Shown here: in pieces, positions 21,829-32,428 of the stretch | Numbering within the stretch: the stretch's first letter is position 1 | How the letters are laid out: the number at the start of each line of letters is the position of its first letter | Assembly (NCBI GenBank): GCA_033065855.1 | Contig: JAVXUO010002826.1 | Span: forward strand, 124,001 to 188,000 | Origin: Escallonia rubra | Lineage: Eukaryota > Streptophyta > Magnoliopsida > Escalloniales > Escalloniaceae | Direction: 5' to 3' | DNA: 64,000 nt | Notes under the pieces: generated by a model | Databases searched by the model: none | Seen by the model: only the letters and a program-made list of their open reading frames with translations | What the model was told of the DNA's origin: nothing | Position numbers and translations under genes: made by a program

Positions 21829-24146
21829 TGTAACGCCCCAGAAATTCAGAGCTTCATCGCCCCGAACTCCCGGGTCGTTAACCTACCGGATCACATCAAA
21901 CCTGTCAGACCTGTTCACTAACACATATTCCAAATCATCTAATTCAGCATCAACTCTGATTTCTCAAAACACTAGATCACAACTGCTTAGCTTAAAATAT
22001 TACAGTTTAAGTTCTTCGCAATTCAAATTTCCTAAGAACAAATTAACAGTACCGAGCCGTGCAAGCATCTTACTATACCGTGGTGATGGGTCATCGGAAT
22101 CTCACTCAGTATCTAACTCATTCCTGAACAATCTACTAGTGATCATCACCTGTAGAAGGGAGTCAGACGAAGCGTGAGCTTTTAAGAGCTCAGTAGGGTC
22201 GTACAAGGACCAACAAAAGAATTACAAGATGATTCCAATAATCCAATTGACAAAGATTTCCAGAATAATTTAAACGGTCAAAACTCAATGATTTCCAAAT
22301 AGGATCAAAATTCATCATAAATAAGATACCAAAATCACCAAATACAATCGCAACGGGTCCCAAAACAATCAACAAAATATCCTTTTCAAAGTCATCGATT
22401 CTAAGATACGATAATGGTTTTCCAAAAGATTTCAAAAGGTGCACAGATCATCTGAGACAGTTCTTTCCAAAATACACTAAGGATTTCTCAAAAAGATTTC
22501 AACACGAGTACAAATTATTTTAGAGAATACTTTCCAGTCATTTCCGTAGCAGTCACGGCAATATACAGAATAGAGAAAATCAAAAATCAACGTTGATCCT
22601 GGGCGATTGCAATGCCATACAAATAAACAGCAAAACGACTGCGAATAGTTATCAAATTTAGGCACAACAATTCGGAAGAACGAATACAATAATTATCGGA
22701 TTTGCTCGGCATGCAATACATGCGAGCATCACAAAGATTTCCAAATAATCGATCCAGGTTCAATATTGGGGTTTTCTGGGCAATAACATGCTGATATCAA
22801 TGCATAATTCAGATTTTGGCCTTAGCCATAAGTATATCAAAGGAGTACTTATGACTACGAGTTATCAAAATAAGGGTTCGGACGAAAGTTCTTACCCAGG
22901 TTTAGATAGAATCCCTTACCTGGATCCGCAGTTAAATTACCCTAACCGAAAGTCATTAACTTTAACCTAAATGAGATGATCAAATCATCATAACATAGTC
23001 TACAACACAATATTATAACTTATTACGGACTCACACATGCTACCAAAATGAACCTCACTCACCGCGTATGTAAAACTATCAAAATGCCTCTCTCGGACTT
23101 AAATCATCCAAACGGAATTCCCGTAAGTAGAATCACTCAAATAACACTATTGTATGTCAATTTACACAAAAATACCTTTCTTAAGTCAAATTACCAAAAT
23201 ACCCCCTTCGGGGTGATAAATTACTAAAATCCCCCTGGGGGTTTCCGGCACCGAAAAAATCCCGAAAACAACTTAAACTATATTTTAAGAATCCTGATAT
23301 CATTTCTGGCCTAAAAAGTATTTTAGAGAATTTTCGCCCGAAAATCCCGAACTGGTATCCGAACCGAGCGCTAAAAGGCCAGCTTTGGAAAAAATACCTA
23401 TCGGTCTCAGAATGGCACAAAATTTTAGACAATGAATCATCCCAGTAAAATAGAGTTTCCATAAAATTTTCAGATTACAATTACTTGATTTACTAGGTCA
23501 AATAATTTTGTACTTCTGTTTAATCGATGTCCTAATTTAGCTCCCTTTGCGGAGACCGAAAAATTCTAAAAAATTCCAGACCGTACATTTCGTAAAAATA
23601 TTGGAGGTTACTGTTTCAGACTTTGTCTAATTTTGGCCTGAACTATTTATGGAAATTCGTGGGAAAAACTGCCTAATTAATTTCATATCTTTAGTGACAA
23701 TAACAAGTACTATTCAAATCACTGCACCTACTATTTCACCTCAAAACACACACTTTCTTCGACCTTGTTTCTTCCCCTGCCGAACATAAACACATACCAC
23801 TCACTCACCCACACAACCTGCTACATAACCCACAAACTAAAAGACTTAAACATATATTCTAACACATTTAAACACATAATAACACATACAATCACTCGAA
23901 CACACACACAATTTCCCACTTATACACACACCCGTAAACATATATACACACACTGAAACACACGCTAAAGGTTAGGGATTTACACTTTTCATGATTCCCT
24001 TCAATCTCTCTTTTCCTTCAATTTCCTGCTCGAAATTCCCCCATCCCTCTTCTTCTTTTGTTCCCCCTTTTTTTTCCTTCCCGCTGGTTTCTTTTTCGGA
24101 GCCCAGATGGTTATTTTAACCCACTCCCAAAGCTCGAGATATTACA
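21829..24146 (-). repeat. LTR 3 of the array (5' LTR, deleted)
   Basis: This copy is 2318 bp, about 700 bp shorter than the other two. One deletion of about 260 bp lies at 22616-22622, where CAATGCCAT joins ACAAATAAACAG. A second of about 510 bp lies near 24090, where CTGGTTTC joins TTTTTCGGAGCCC. Both termini (TGTAACGCC and GAGATATTACA) survive. Confidence 0.85.
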
Positions 24147-24151
24147 CCCCG

Positions 24152-24528
24152 TGAACGAGCACGATCAACAAGATCAAGGTCCCGGTCTCGCCGACCCCTG
24201 AGCCCTTCCCCTCCCGTGCCCTCCTGCACTTGTGTGGATCCCCACCCTTATTTGTATCCCCCTCCCGTGCCCTTCTAGACTTGTGCTCCTCTCCCTTTCT
24301 CTATTGTATTTGTTTTACGTGCCCTCATGAACTCTATATACATTTTATTTTTTGATTAGTATAGAATTTGTAAATTTATCTATATATGTACTGTGTTTGG
24401 ATCATTAGGATTAAATAATTGCTGATGGATCAGCAATTATTTAACCCTGATGTGGATTGAGAATTAATTGTTAGAGATTGAGAATAGATTACAGGTTTGG
24501 AACCGTTGGTAAAAATCTGTCGCTAAAT
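24152..24528 (+). mobile_element. CACTA-like DNA resuming after the array
   Basis: The first 50 bases complete the split reading frame to a TGA at 24199-24201. A C/T-rich probable 3' untranslated stretch follows. A perfect hairpin lies at 24411-24444: 16-base arms TTAAATAATTGCTGAT around GG. The segment ends in CTGTCGCTAAAT, the subterminal-type motif into which the hAT element inserted. Confidence 0.55.
24411..24444. repeat. Perfect 16-bp hairpin
   Basis: The arms TTAAATAATTGCTGAT and ATCAGCAATTATTTAA are exact inverse complements separated by two bases. It is followed by AT-rich sequence, not a T run, so a terminator role is not supported. Confidence 0.8.
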
Positions 24529-25980
24529 TAGAGATGTCAAAGGGCCGGGCTTGGGCCGGCCCAGCCCAAGCCCATCGGGCCTGCTGTGGGGCCGGGCCGG
24601 GGCCGGGCCTGTGGGGCTGCCAACCGGGCCGGGCCGGGCCGGGCCGACTGGGAGAAATGCTAGGCCCAGTCCAAGCCCTGGCCCTAGGCCCAATATTTAG
24701 GGCCGGGCTTCCCGGGCCCGGGCCCAATTTTTTTTTTTTTTGTAATTTTCTTTCTTTAATTGGCTATAATTATCCCTCTTTACTCATAATGTTGTTTTAT
24801 TAGAGATACAACTTCCTCATGAATTTATCTTGAATTGGGAAAAAAGAATTGGTTACTACATGAGTATTTCCTTTTAAATATGTCTAGTAACTTTTATTTT
24901 ATAACGCTAAAACAATTCTTAAAATAACGTATGTAAAACGATTGTAATGCTAAAACAATTGTTAAAAGAATGCATGCAAAATGACACTAATAACATTTAG
25001 CGACAATGATGGTTATATAGAGCAAACTGTTGTAGGCTACTTTTACTTTTAATAATGGGTTGAGGCTCGAAAAACTTTATTGTTGATGCGCTCTTATATT
25101 TTACCATTATCATTCCTCAATACTAAAAAAGAACTAGAGCAAAAGCGAGAAGCAAAAAAATGTTTTCTTTTTGTGTGCCAATTCTTGTTGTTTTCGTAAG
25201 AGACGTGAATATGAGATTTGTCAAAATCGTGCAATCAAAGAAAATCTTGTAAGTATAATTCGAATAGTACACAAATCTCGATCTCAAAATATGTCCCAAG
25301 ATTACGTTTCTTTGTCCGAAAGTCTACTGAAAAATGATTGCTAATTATCCTAAGTGCGGAGCAACAATATTCTTATAGAGACGTTTCTCAATAATATCAC
25401 CATGACTCTCAAAGTTTGGGGTGCTTTTATAAATACGTAAAGTTTAGGGACATTTGTGTAATTTTATAAAAAATAATTAAAAAAAACCATGTTTTATAGT
25501 CTTGCCACCTCCTCCTTGTTACAACTTACAATTACTATGTTAGTTAAATGTTAAAATATGGGATATGTGGATAATGGATGCATTGGGTGGAAGATAATGA
25601 AAGAAAAAAAAAGGGAAAACCTTTCCCTTATGGGAAAGAAAGAAGAACCAACAGAAAACAAAAAAACAAGAAAACAGGAAACATAGAAGAGAAATGAAAC
25701 AGAAAATGCCAAACAGGCCTACAGGGCCAGAACCGGGCCGCAGAACCGGGCCAAGCCCGGGCCAAAACCGGGCTGGATTCGGGCCGGGCCAAAACCGGGC
25801 CGTTTCCGGGCCGGGCCGGGCCGGGCTTTTTCGCAGAATCTGAAGGCCTGGTCCAGGCCCAGGCCCCAAGCCCCCTTGTGCAGGGCCGCTACTGTTCATG
25901 GACGGGGCCGGGCCAGCCCGGGCCAGAACCGGGCCGGGTCGGGCCAGCCCGCGGGCCGCCCGGCCCTTTTGACAACTCTA
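24529..25980. mobile_element. Non-autonomous hAT element rich in GGGCCGGGC
   Basis: The 1452-bp element begins TAGAGATGTCAAAGGGCCG and ends CGGCCCTTTTGACAACTCTA. The 8-bp TSD CGCTAAAT is perfect (24521-24528 and 25981-25988), as expected for hAT elements. Both subterminal regions are dense in GGCCGGGCC repeats, candidate transposase binding sites. The middle (24740-25720) is AT-rich and encodes no transposase. Pro/Gly-rich frames at the ends come from the repeats. Confidence 0.88.
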
Positions 25981-25988
25981 CGCTAAAT

Positions 25989-26410
25989 CCCCCGTCGATA
26001 AGCTTTTTAGCGACAAATAAAAGATTTTAAAATTTTTCCTATTTTCGGTCGCTTTTTTTTAGATTTTATAGAAACTTTCTAGCGACGGAATTCATCCGTC
26101 GCTAAAACTCCCAAAGAACTTTTAGCGACGACAGAAATTCGTCGCTAAAAGTCTGGTTATAAAAACTGATTTTCCATTTCTTTCTCTCCCTATTTTTCTC
26201 TCTTTCTCTCTTTCTCTCTCTCACCAGCGATTTCTTCCCCCGCGGCGACTCCCTCCCTCCTTCCCCGGCAACCCCACCCTCCGGCAACAGCCCCCTCCAA
26301 CGACGCCCCCTCCCGGCGACAGCCTCCTACGACATTGTGTCCTTCTGCAGCTCATGTGGCCCTCCACTATCGCGCCGCCCTGCACCACCGCAGTCGTCGG
26401 TATCTCCATT
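25989..26410 (+). mobile_element. Second CACTA-like promoter segment
   Basis: Subterminal TTTAGCGAC / GTCGCTAAA motifs are followed by GGTTATAAAAACTGATTTTCC and a long CT-rich leader. This closely parallels 7990-8120 and has the same orientation. Without the array and the hAT it would lie about 1 kb from the first copy, so two related element ends lay near each other before the later insertions. The GC-rich stretch at 26225-26400 has no long recognisable ORF. Confidence 0.5.
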
Positions 26411-26579
26411 TTACCTTAATTGTGGTTTAATGCATGTGGTTTTATGCATATGAGTTTGAATTTAACATAATGTGCTTTATTTTGAGTTTGAATTTATGCA
26501 TGTGAGTTTGAGTTTGAGTTTGAATTTAATTTTACCGTAATTATGGTTAACTGAAGTTAATTTGTTGTAATGTATAGTG

Positions 26580-27040
26580 TAATTTTACCCTAATTGTACA
26601 TTGTTACATGTTGTAACCTTAATTAACATTAATTAAACTCGAATTAATCCTAATGTACCCTAATGGACTGTAATCAACGCTTAATTAAACTCTAATTAAG
26701 ATTAGTATACCCCAATTAAACTCAATTAGAGTAATTAACCCTAACCAGCTCTAATTAGCCCTGAATAGCCCGAATTAAACCCTGAATAACACTAATTGAA
26801 TCTAATTATTATCAATTAACTATAATTAACCCTAAATAGCTATTAGCTCATAATTAGATTCTAATTAACAATAATTAAGTTTAATTAAACCCAATTAACT
26901 CTGATTAATCCTATTTAGGTCGAATTAGCCCTTATTAGTCCTAATCAGCCCTAATTAAAACTGATTAACCCTAATTAATTCTTAATTAAACTCTAGTTTA
27001 CACTAATGAATCCTAATTAAGCCCAACTAACCAAATAATA
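26580..27040. repeat. Low-complexity CCTAATTAA-rich region
   Basis: Variants of CCTAATTAA, ACTCTAATTA and similar recur roughly every 10-20 bases, mostly in one orientation. It looks like a decayed simple repeat. No gene is visible from 26410 to 27490. Confidence 0.65.
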
Positions 27041-27253
27041 TATACTATGTGCTATATATAGATATGTAGTTTATTAGTATGTTGGTTTATCCTTAATTTT
27101 CACCGTCTTCTATAATATATTTTGACTGGGTATATATTACCGCAGCGCGCCAACCGGCCACTGCCTGCCGCTGGCCACCGCTAGTGACTGTCGTCGGCCG
27201 GCCACCCCGCCGACCACCGCCACGCCCCACCATCACCACCGCAAACCAACACC

Positions 27254-27337
27254 AAAGAAAAAACTCAAAATAAAAACTGGGTAATCAAACACCTAAAAGA
27301 AAAAACTCAAAATAAAAATTGAGTAATCAAACACCCA
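27254..27337. repeat. 42-bp tandem duplication
   Basis: AAAGAAAAAACTCAAAAT and the following AAAAACTGGGTAATCAAACACC occur twice in tandem with three changes. It follows a GC-rich CCGGCCACC-type segment at 27140-27240. Confidence 0.75.
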
Positions 27338-27811
27338 TTTATTTTTGTAAAAAATAAAAACTAAATTGGTTTTGGTTTTTGAATATTTTTTTTTTTTGGA
27401 AACAGAAAACCAAAACTGGAAGTAATTTCAAACGCTAACTAAATCTTGTGAAAGAGTCGTTCAAAGTATTGAAGACATAATATTACCTGATAGTTTTGGA
27501 GATAGTCTTGCCCTGTTTGGGTAGTCTTTTTACTTGGTATCATTCGACACGTATAAGGTTTGATGTCCAAGTGAACCATTCATCTATGCTGAGTATGTTT
27601 AGCACTTTCTCCGAGTATACACTTATTAGTCTCGGATGCATGGTTCTAAGGCCATGGATACTGCAATTGGATGGAACTTACATCGGTGTCTCTAAAAGTG
27701 CCTCGTATGATATACAATAGTAAAAGGTGGCTTATATATATATGTCGAATCTTAAAGCTTTTTGAAATGCACTATGTGCTTGTGCATAGTTACTCTTGAG
27801 TCTTGTCCTTT

Positions 27812-27975
27812 AAACCAATAAGAGTAATTACTTGTCCATTAGAGTTTTGAACTTGCTCATGTGAGATCATAGATAGAACCTTTGTATGGTCAAGAAAACC
27901 AATAAGAGTAATTACTTGTCCATTACAGTTTTGAATTTGCTCATGAGATCATAGATAGAACCTTTGTATGGTCAA
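27812..27975. repeat. 84-bp tandem duplication
   Basis: AAACCAATAAGAGTAATTAC and the following bases to TTTGTATGGTCAAG are present twice in tandem. The second copy has a few substitutions and a 2-bp deletion. The surrounding 27.5-28.9 kb has no supported gene. It contains GGTGTTAGGCACCCC at about 28286, a motif I associate with plant LTRs but cannot bound. Confidence 0.75.
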
Positions 27976-28922
27976 GATGATCCACACTATGTTTCTATTT
28001 GTGCATAGCTCTGGAAGTCTATAGTGATGTCATGTAGTAGGAATGATTAAGGCTGCATATACGCTTGGTTAAGCTTTAGCGCTCGTGGTAAACCACCTTC
28101 AAAAAATTTTCTAGACCCGAGAAGGTTTAAAAACATTAAGTCCTCATCTTATTCTAGCTTTATCACTTAATTAACAAAGGAAAAATAAGAAAAATCCTAT
28201 GTGATTCTAAACTTACCAATACAGGTATCTAGTTACATGATATCAAAAATGGTGGGTCGAGGGACTAAATTATACAACGGAAAGGTGTTAGGCACCCCAT
28301 TGTACCCTATCTGGTCTCTTCTCTATTTTTAGTGAGTTTCTATTTGTATCCTAGTGATAAAAACATGCATAATAAACCCCAAACTACACAAAAATTTGGA
28401 ATGAGCCCAACATTGGTGGTCGAGTGGCTACGCGTCAATCGGACTAAATAGGATGAAAACCACGTAGTTTTTGACTGACCTTATGGGAGGCGACCTAGAT
28501 TTCGGTCGTATTACCTAGAGAACTAAATGGCCTCAATTTCTTCTAGCTAAGTGTGTTTGGAATACTACTCGGCTGATACTTTTAATTGTCTCAAAATTCC
28601 AACTAAAATAGAGTCCTAATTTCTACAACGTTCTAATGCTATTAGACTTCTATTCCTATTAGGATTCTAATTCTAATTTTTTGTTTTTATTCATTTTTAG
28701 ACTGAAATTTGGTCGCAGGGCATGGAAAATGAGTCTAAGACTCCCGGCCTAAACCACAACACCTATGAAATGGAAAGTGAAAGACAAAGGCTAGTAGGCA
28801 GGATACCTCGAGACTTAGCTCGCTTGACTACTCGATAAGAGGCTGGGGTGAATCCACAATGAAATGAGACCGGTCGAGTATATACTTCTCAAAACATAGT
28901 AACTGAACTAAAATAAAAAGTA

Positions 28923-29219
28923 ATGACTTCGTCCCAATTTAATTGCTCCATTTTGACTCTGCACGGATGTTAAGGATATAAGTCATATATTGTGTATTTT
29001 TAATTCTACCCCTAGAGAGAGAAGGGAAAATAAGTGGGTCAGGAGAGAAAAAATGGGTTGGTGGAGGGTTAAATTTGGAGAGAGAAATAGAATAAAAAAG
29101 TGTAAAGAAAATAAACATGAAAAAACACTTATGGAATTTTTCTTAATTTGGAAAGTGAGCTATTTTTTTTTGGGACGGCCCAAAAAGAAAATATCATCAG
29201 TTTTTTGGGACCGAGGGAA
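28923..29219. mobile_element. Stowaway-like MITE (Tc1/mariner)
   Basis: The 297-bp element has ends ...ACTTCGTCCCAATTT and ...TTTGGGACCGAGGGAA, the degenerate CTCCCTCCGTCCCA type of Stowaway elements. TA lies on both sides (28921-28922 and 29220-29221). The interior is AT-rich and non-coding. Confidence 0.75.
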
Positions 29220-30508
29220 TATAAGATGCCCCTTACCAGCCGATTAATCAAGGTTAAAATCTGTATCCGTCGGTTTTAAGCTCTTATCTGAGATTTTAAA
29301 CCGAATCTAGGAAGGTAAACACCCCAAATTTGGATTAAGTACCCTCAAAACACATGGGATAATCCAGAATTTGGTAATCAACCCCAAATCATTTCCAAAT
29401 CAAGTCATGGTCCCAGTATCCTATCTGGACTTTAACCCAGGTTAATTCAACTAACTGGACTGGACTCTAATTGGACCAGAATTTAACTGGATTGGATGCT
29501 AACTGTACTATTTATTGGACTGGACTTCATAATTTAAATTAAGCTTATTATTCATTACAAGGCCTAGACCAATTATAGCAATAAAACGACAAAGCCCAAT
29601 AACTAATAATCATACAATCTAGAAAATAACTTACAGGTGTCTACAGTGCCATTGTAGGATATATCAAAATGTGCATTCCTAATCGTTTTTATCCTCAATG
29701 AAAATGAGGCTCGTGTTAGCTATTGACTTTGCTACTTTGACACTGGAATAAATCAATAGACTTAATAGTTTCTTGTGACTACATCTTTATACTATCCTTG
29801 TTAGTGAAAGATATAACTTATGAGTAATATCTCAATCTATGAACAGTAAGCTCCATAATTGAAGTATGTGCATAAGCATTAGCACTACAGCTTAAAATTA
29901 CGCATTAGAAGGTCTTTTTGCATAGATGCAATGAATGAAACATATTCAGGATGTATCATACGATATTAAATTCAAAACACCATGGTTTCATGTTATTGTG
30001 GCGTGAAGATGTGTTGCACACGTATACATTATGTGATTGTACCGAGTATGTCAACAGCCTAAGATTGCTCACTCATAAGAACAATCACCTACCGCTTTGA
30101 TGGTGAGTAGAGATGAGAGTATCAAAGTCATAATGCTCTCTAGCGGGGAGTGACACTTGGAGATTACGTTTCCCTAGCCAAGACCAAGACGAGGTCTCAT
30201 AACTTATTAAAGACCACAAATAGGTTAGTTCATATTACATATGAGCCTAACTTGAAAATCAGATTTAAGATTTAGATTGAGCACTTATTGGCTTCTCAGG
30301 AACTCAGGTTAGGCACTTGAAAATGATGGAACCAAGATCTATATGGTGTTCTAGGTATGGTGGGACATATTCTCTATATGATTTACTCCTTGGTAGCATG
30401 TGTCACATATCAAATGTTGCCTACAAGGCAAGAACATAATTGGAAATGCATGACATGTAATAAAGGTCAAGCATAGCTCTGAGGAATTAGAGATGCTTGG
30501 ATTGATGT
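29220..30508. other. Gene-free stretch
   Basis: No ORF with a recognisable domain and no boundary was found. 29400-29520 contains several TGGACT repeats. A possible LTR-type terminus TTACAGGTGTCTACAG lies near 29631 but has no partner. Confidence 0.35.
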
Positions 30509-30624
30509 GATCATTAAGATAGGTGAGGGGGTGCAACAACCGCATCCACTGCCCCCTCTTAGGGCAATGCCTCCACCATATGGCTAGCCAAGTAGGTACT
30601 ATTAAGATCATGAACAAGGTCTTA

Positions 30625-31173
30625 TGTAACGACCCGATCTACGGCCCCACCACAGGGCATTGCCTCCCTCAAAAGGGCTAGCCAAGTAGGTACTTATGAG
30701 TTCATAGGCAGGGTCTTATAAGGCCAATCGCAAACTCTCCCACAACTGATGTGGGATATTACATCTTATAATGTTAATCTCATATTATTCCACATCTGAT
30801 GCAAGATATCACAATTTTCCCTCCTTATGCCTTAGCGTCTCCGATAAGGCTCAATCAAACATGCCTAGAATCTTTCGCTCTAGCCAATGTGGGTTATACC
30901 CGACTTGCCCTTTATTGTCCAAACCATTCTCTTGATGTGGGACATACGGGGGCTTGCTTTGTTTTTTCTAACCATCAACAACGCGACTGAATAGCCCAGC
31001 CCGGGCTTTCGAGAGTTGGCTCTGATTCTATTTAGAACGATCTAGTCCACGGTCCCACCACAAGGTAGTGCCTCCCTTAAAAGTGCTAGCCAAGTAGGTA
31101 CTTATAAGATTATAGACAAGGTCTTAATTATAAGGGCAATGTCGTACTATCCCACATTCAATGTAAGACATCA
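30625..31173 (-). mobile_element. TRIM retrotransposon
   Basis: Two short LTRs (30625-30763 and about 31032-31173) flank a ~265-bp non-coding centre. The left LTR is 139 bp, from TGTAACGACCCGATC to GGGATATTACA. The right copy is diverged but shares GCTAGCCAAGTAGGTACTTA. Next to the right LTR, TTGGCTCTGATTCTATTT reads on minus as a degenerate initiator-Met tRNA primer site. A purine-rich tract borders the left LTR. A third partial LTR (about 30509-30624), containing GGCTAGCCAAGTAGGTACTA, abuts directly on the left. Confidence 0.7.
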
Positions 31174-31237
31174 AATGGGGTATTGAAAACCATTTCGTGT
31201 ATGTGTTTGAGTCTCTATACTGGCCTTAACGAGTTTC

Positions 31238-31899
31238 TATTGGAAATTTGATGGAATTGGAATCACAAATAAAGACTTTGAGGCGCGTAATCGCTATCTT
31301 TAAGGCTTTAGTTGTTGCCACTCGAAATCGAGTTAGCTGACGGGTTAACGACAAACAATCCTTCAGGATACAACAAAGTCTTTTGGGAATCAGCCAACAA
31401 CACTTTGAAGCAGTGTACGTTTTGACTATAGTAATATTACATAAAAGAAAAAAGTTTGAGATTTAAAGCAAAAAGAACAGAAAAACCTTGTATTTATAAA
31501 ACTTGAAAGGGTGTTTTTAGACAGACACAATTATTGGAAAAAAAAACAGTTGCAACAGTTAAAGATAACTACCAAGAATTTATTTGAAATAAATCAAAAT
31601 TTAAATTTAAATAAATCTTTTCCCACCTTTTCAGTAAAACTATTTTTTTCGAAATACAATATTTTCTAAAAATAAATCACCTTTTTTGCGACCACGACAA
31701 AGTGCTAAGTGCACCTAATAACGTGTCTAAACTCGCACACCCACACGTGGGTAGTATAGGGACTAGCACACTCTAGTCTTACTATCAAGTACATTGTAAA
31801 AGCACCTTTCTACTTGTAAACTCTTTTCAAAACCTATTTTCCAAGCAATGTGGGACAATGGAGTTTGCTTGTTTTCAAATAAAGTCACAAGCCCAATCA
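31238..31899 (-). repeat. 3' LTR of minus-strand copia element
   Basis: A 662-bp LTR. On minus it runs from TGATTGGGCTTGTGAC to ...AATTTCCAATA, and it is preceded by the polypurine tract AAGTGGGGGA. It aligns along its length with the LTRs at 43012 and 53324, including the shared TTTATAAATACAAGG-type promoter region. Confidence 0.8.
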
Positions 31900-32428
31900 T
31901 CCCCCACTTGTTTGAAAAAAACAAATGATTTAAAATAATTATAGCCAAGACATACGAGAAACTAATATGCATACAAAGAGGTATCTCTCGATTTAAACCT
32001 CTCGTTAGTACAAATAACTCAAAGTTCTATAAGAATTACTAGCGACCTTAGCTTTAAACAAGTTACTCTTTACTATAAAATCGAAGCTATTGAACACATA
32101 CAAATCTTTTGCTTCGACGAGAAATTCTTAGTCAACTTAGCATTATTATGGGCTTGTGTTGCATCTTGTTTAATAAACTCTCTAAAAAGTAAACCCAAAC
32201 TTTTATAAGAAGTGGCACCACTTGTAAGTTCATATAGGTGAAGCTATGCTATGTGTTTCCGTTACTAGAACACATTGGAAAATAGTCTCATACTTTACTA
32301 AGAGAAAACTCTCAACCTCTAAATCATAACGGACAATACTGAAAACTTGACTATTAGGGGCTCACCATTATCAGTACTAACAATCACACAACATTAATTA
32401 TTTTTTACCATGTAAACCTTATAACTAG

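Larger units (their letters stand above)
8628..24146 (-). mobile_element. LTR-internal-LTR-internal-LTR retrotransposon array (LARD-like)
   Basis: Three LTRs and two internal regions lie head to tail in one array. Orientation is minus: the initiator-Met tRNA primer site and polypurine tract both read on that strand. A single perfect 5-bp TSD, CCCCG (8623-8627 and 24147-24151), flanks the whole array, so it derives from one insertion. Each internal region is about 3.55 kb with no gag, protease, integrase or RT. Roughly 3-kb LTRs with a conserved non-coding 3.5-kb centre match the description of large retrotransposon derivatives (LARDs), which depend on proteins from other elements. The array probably arose by unequal exchange between LTRs after insertion. 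Confidence 0.85.

Noticed and set aside
24464-25899. Gly/Pro-rich frames at both ends of the hAT element
   Set aside because: They follow from GGGCCGGGC subterminal repeats. No hAT dimerisation or BED domain is present.
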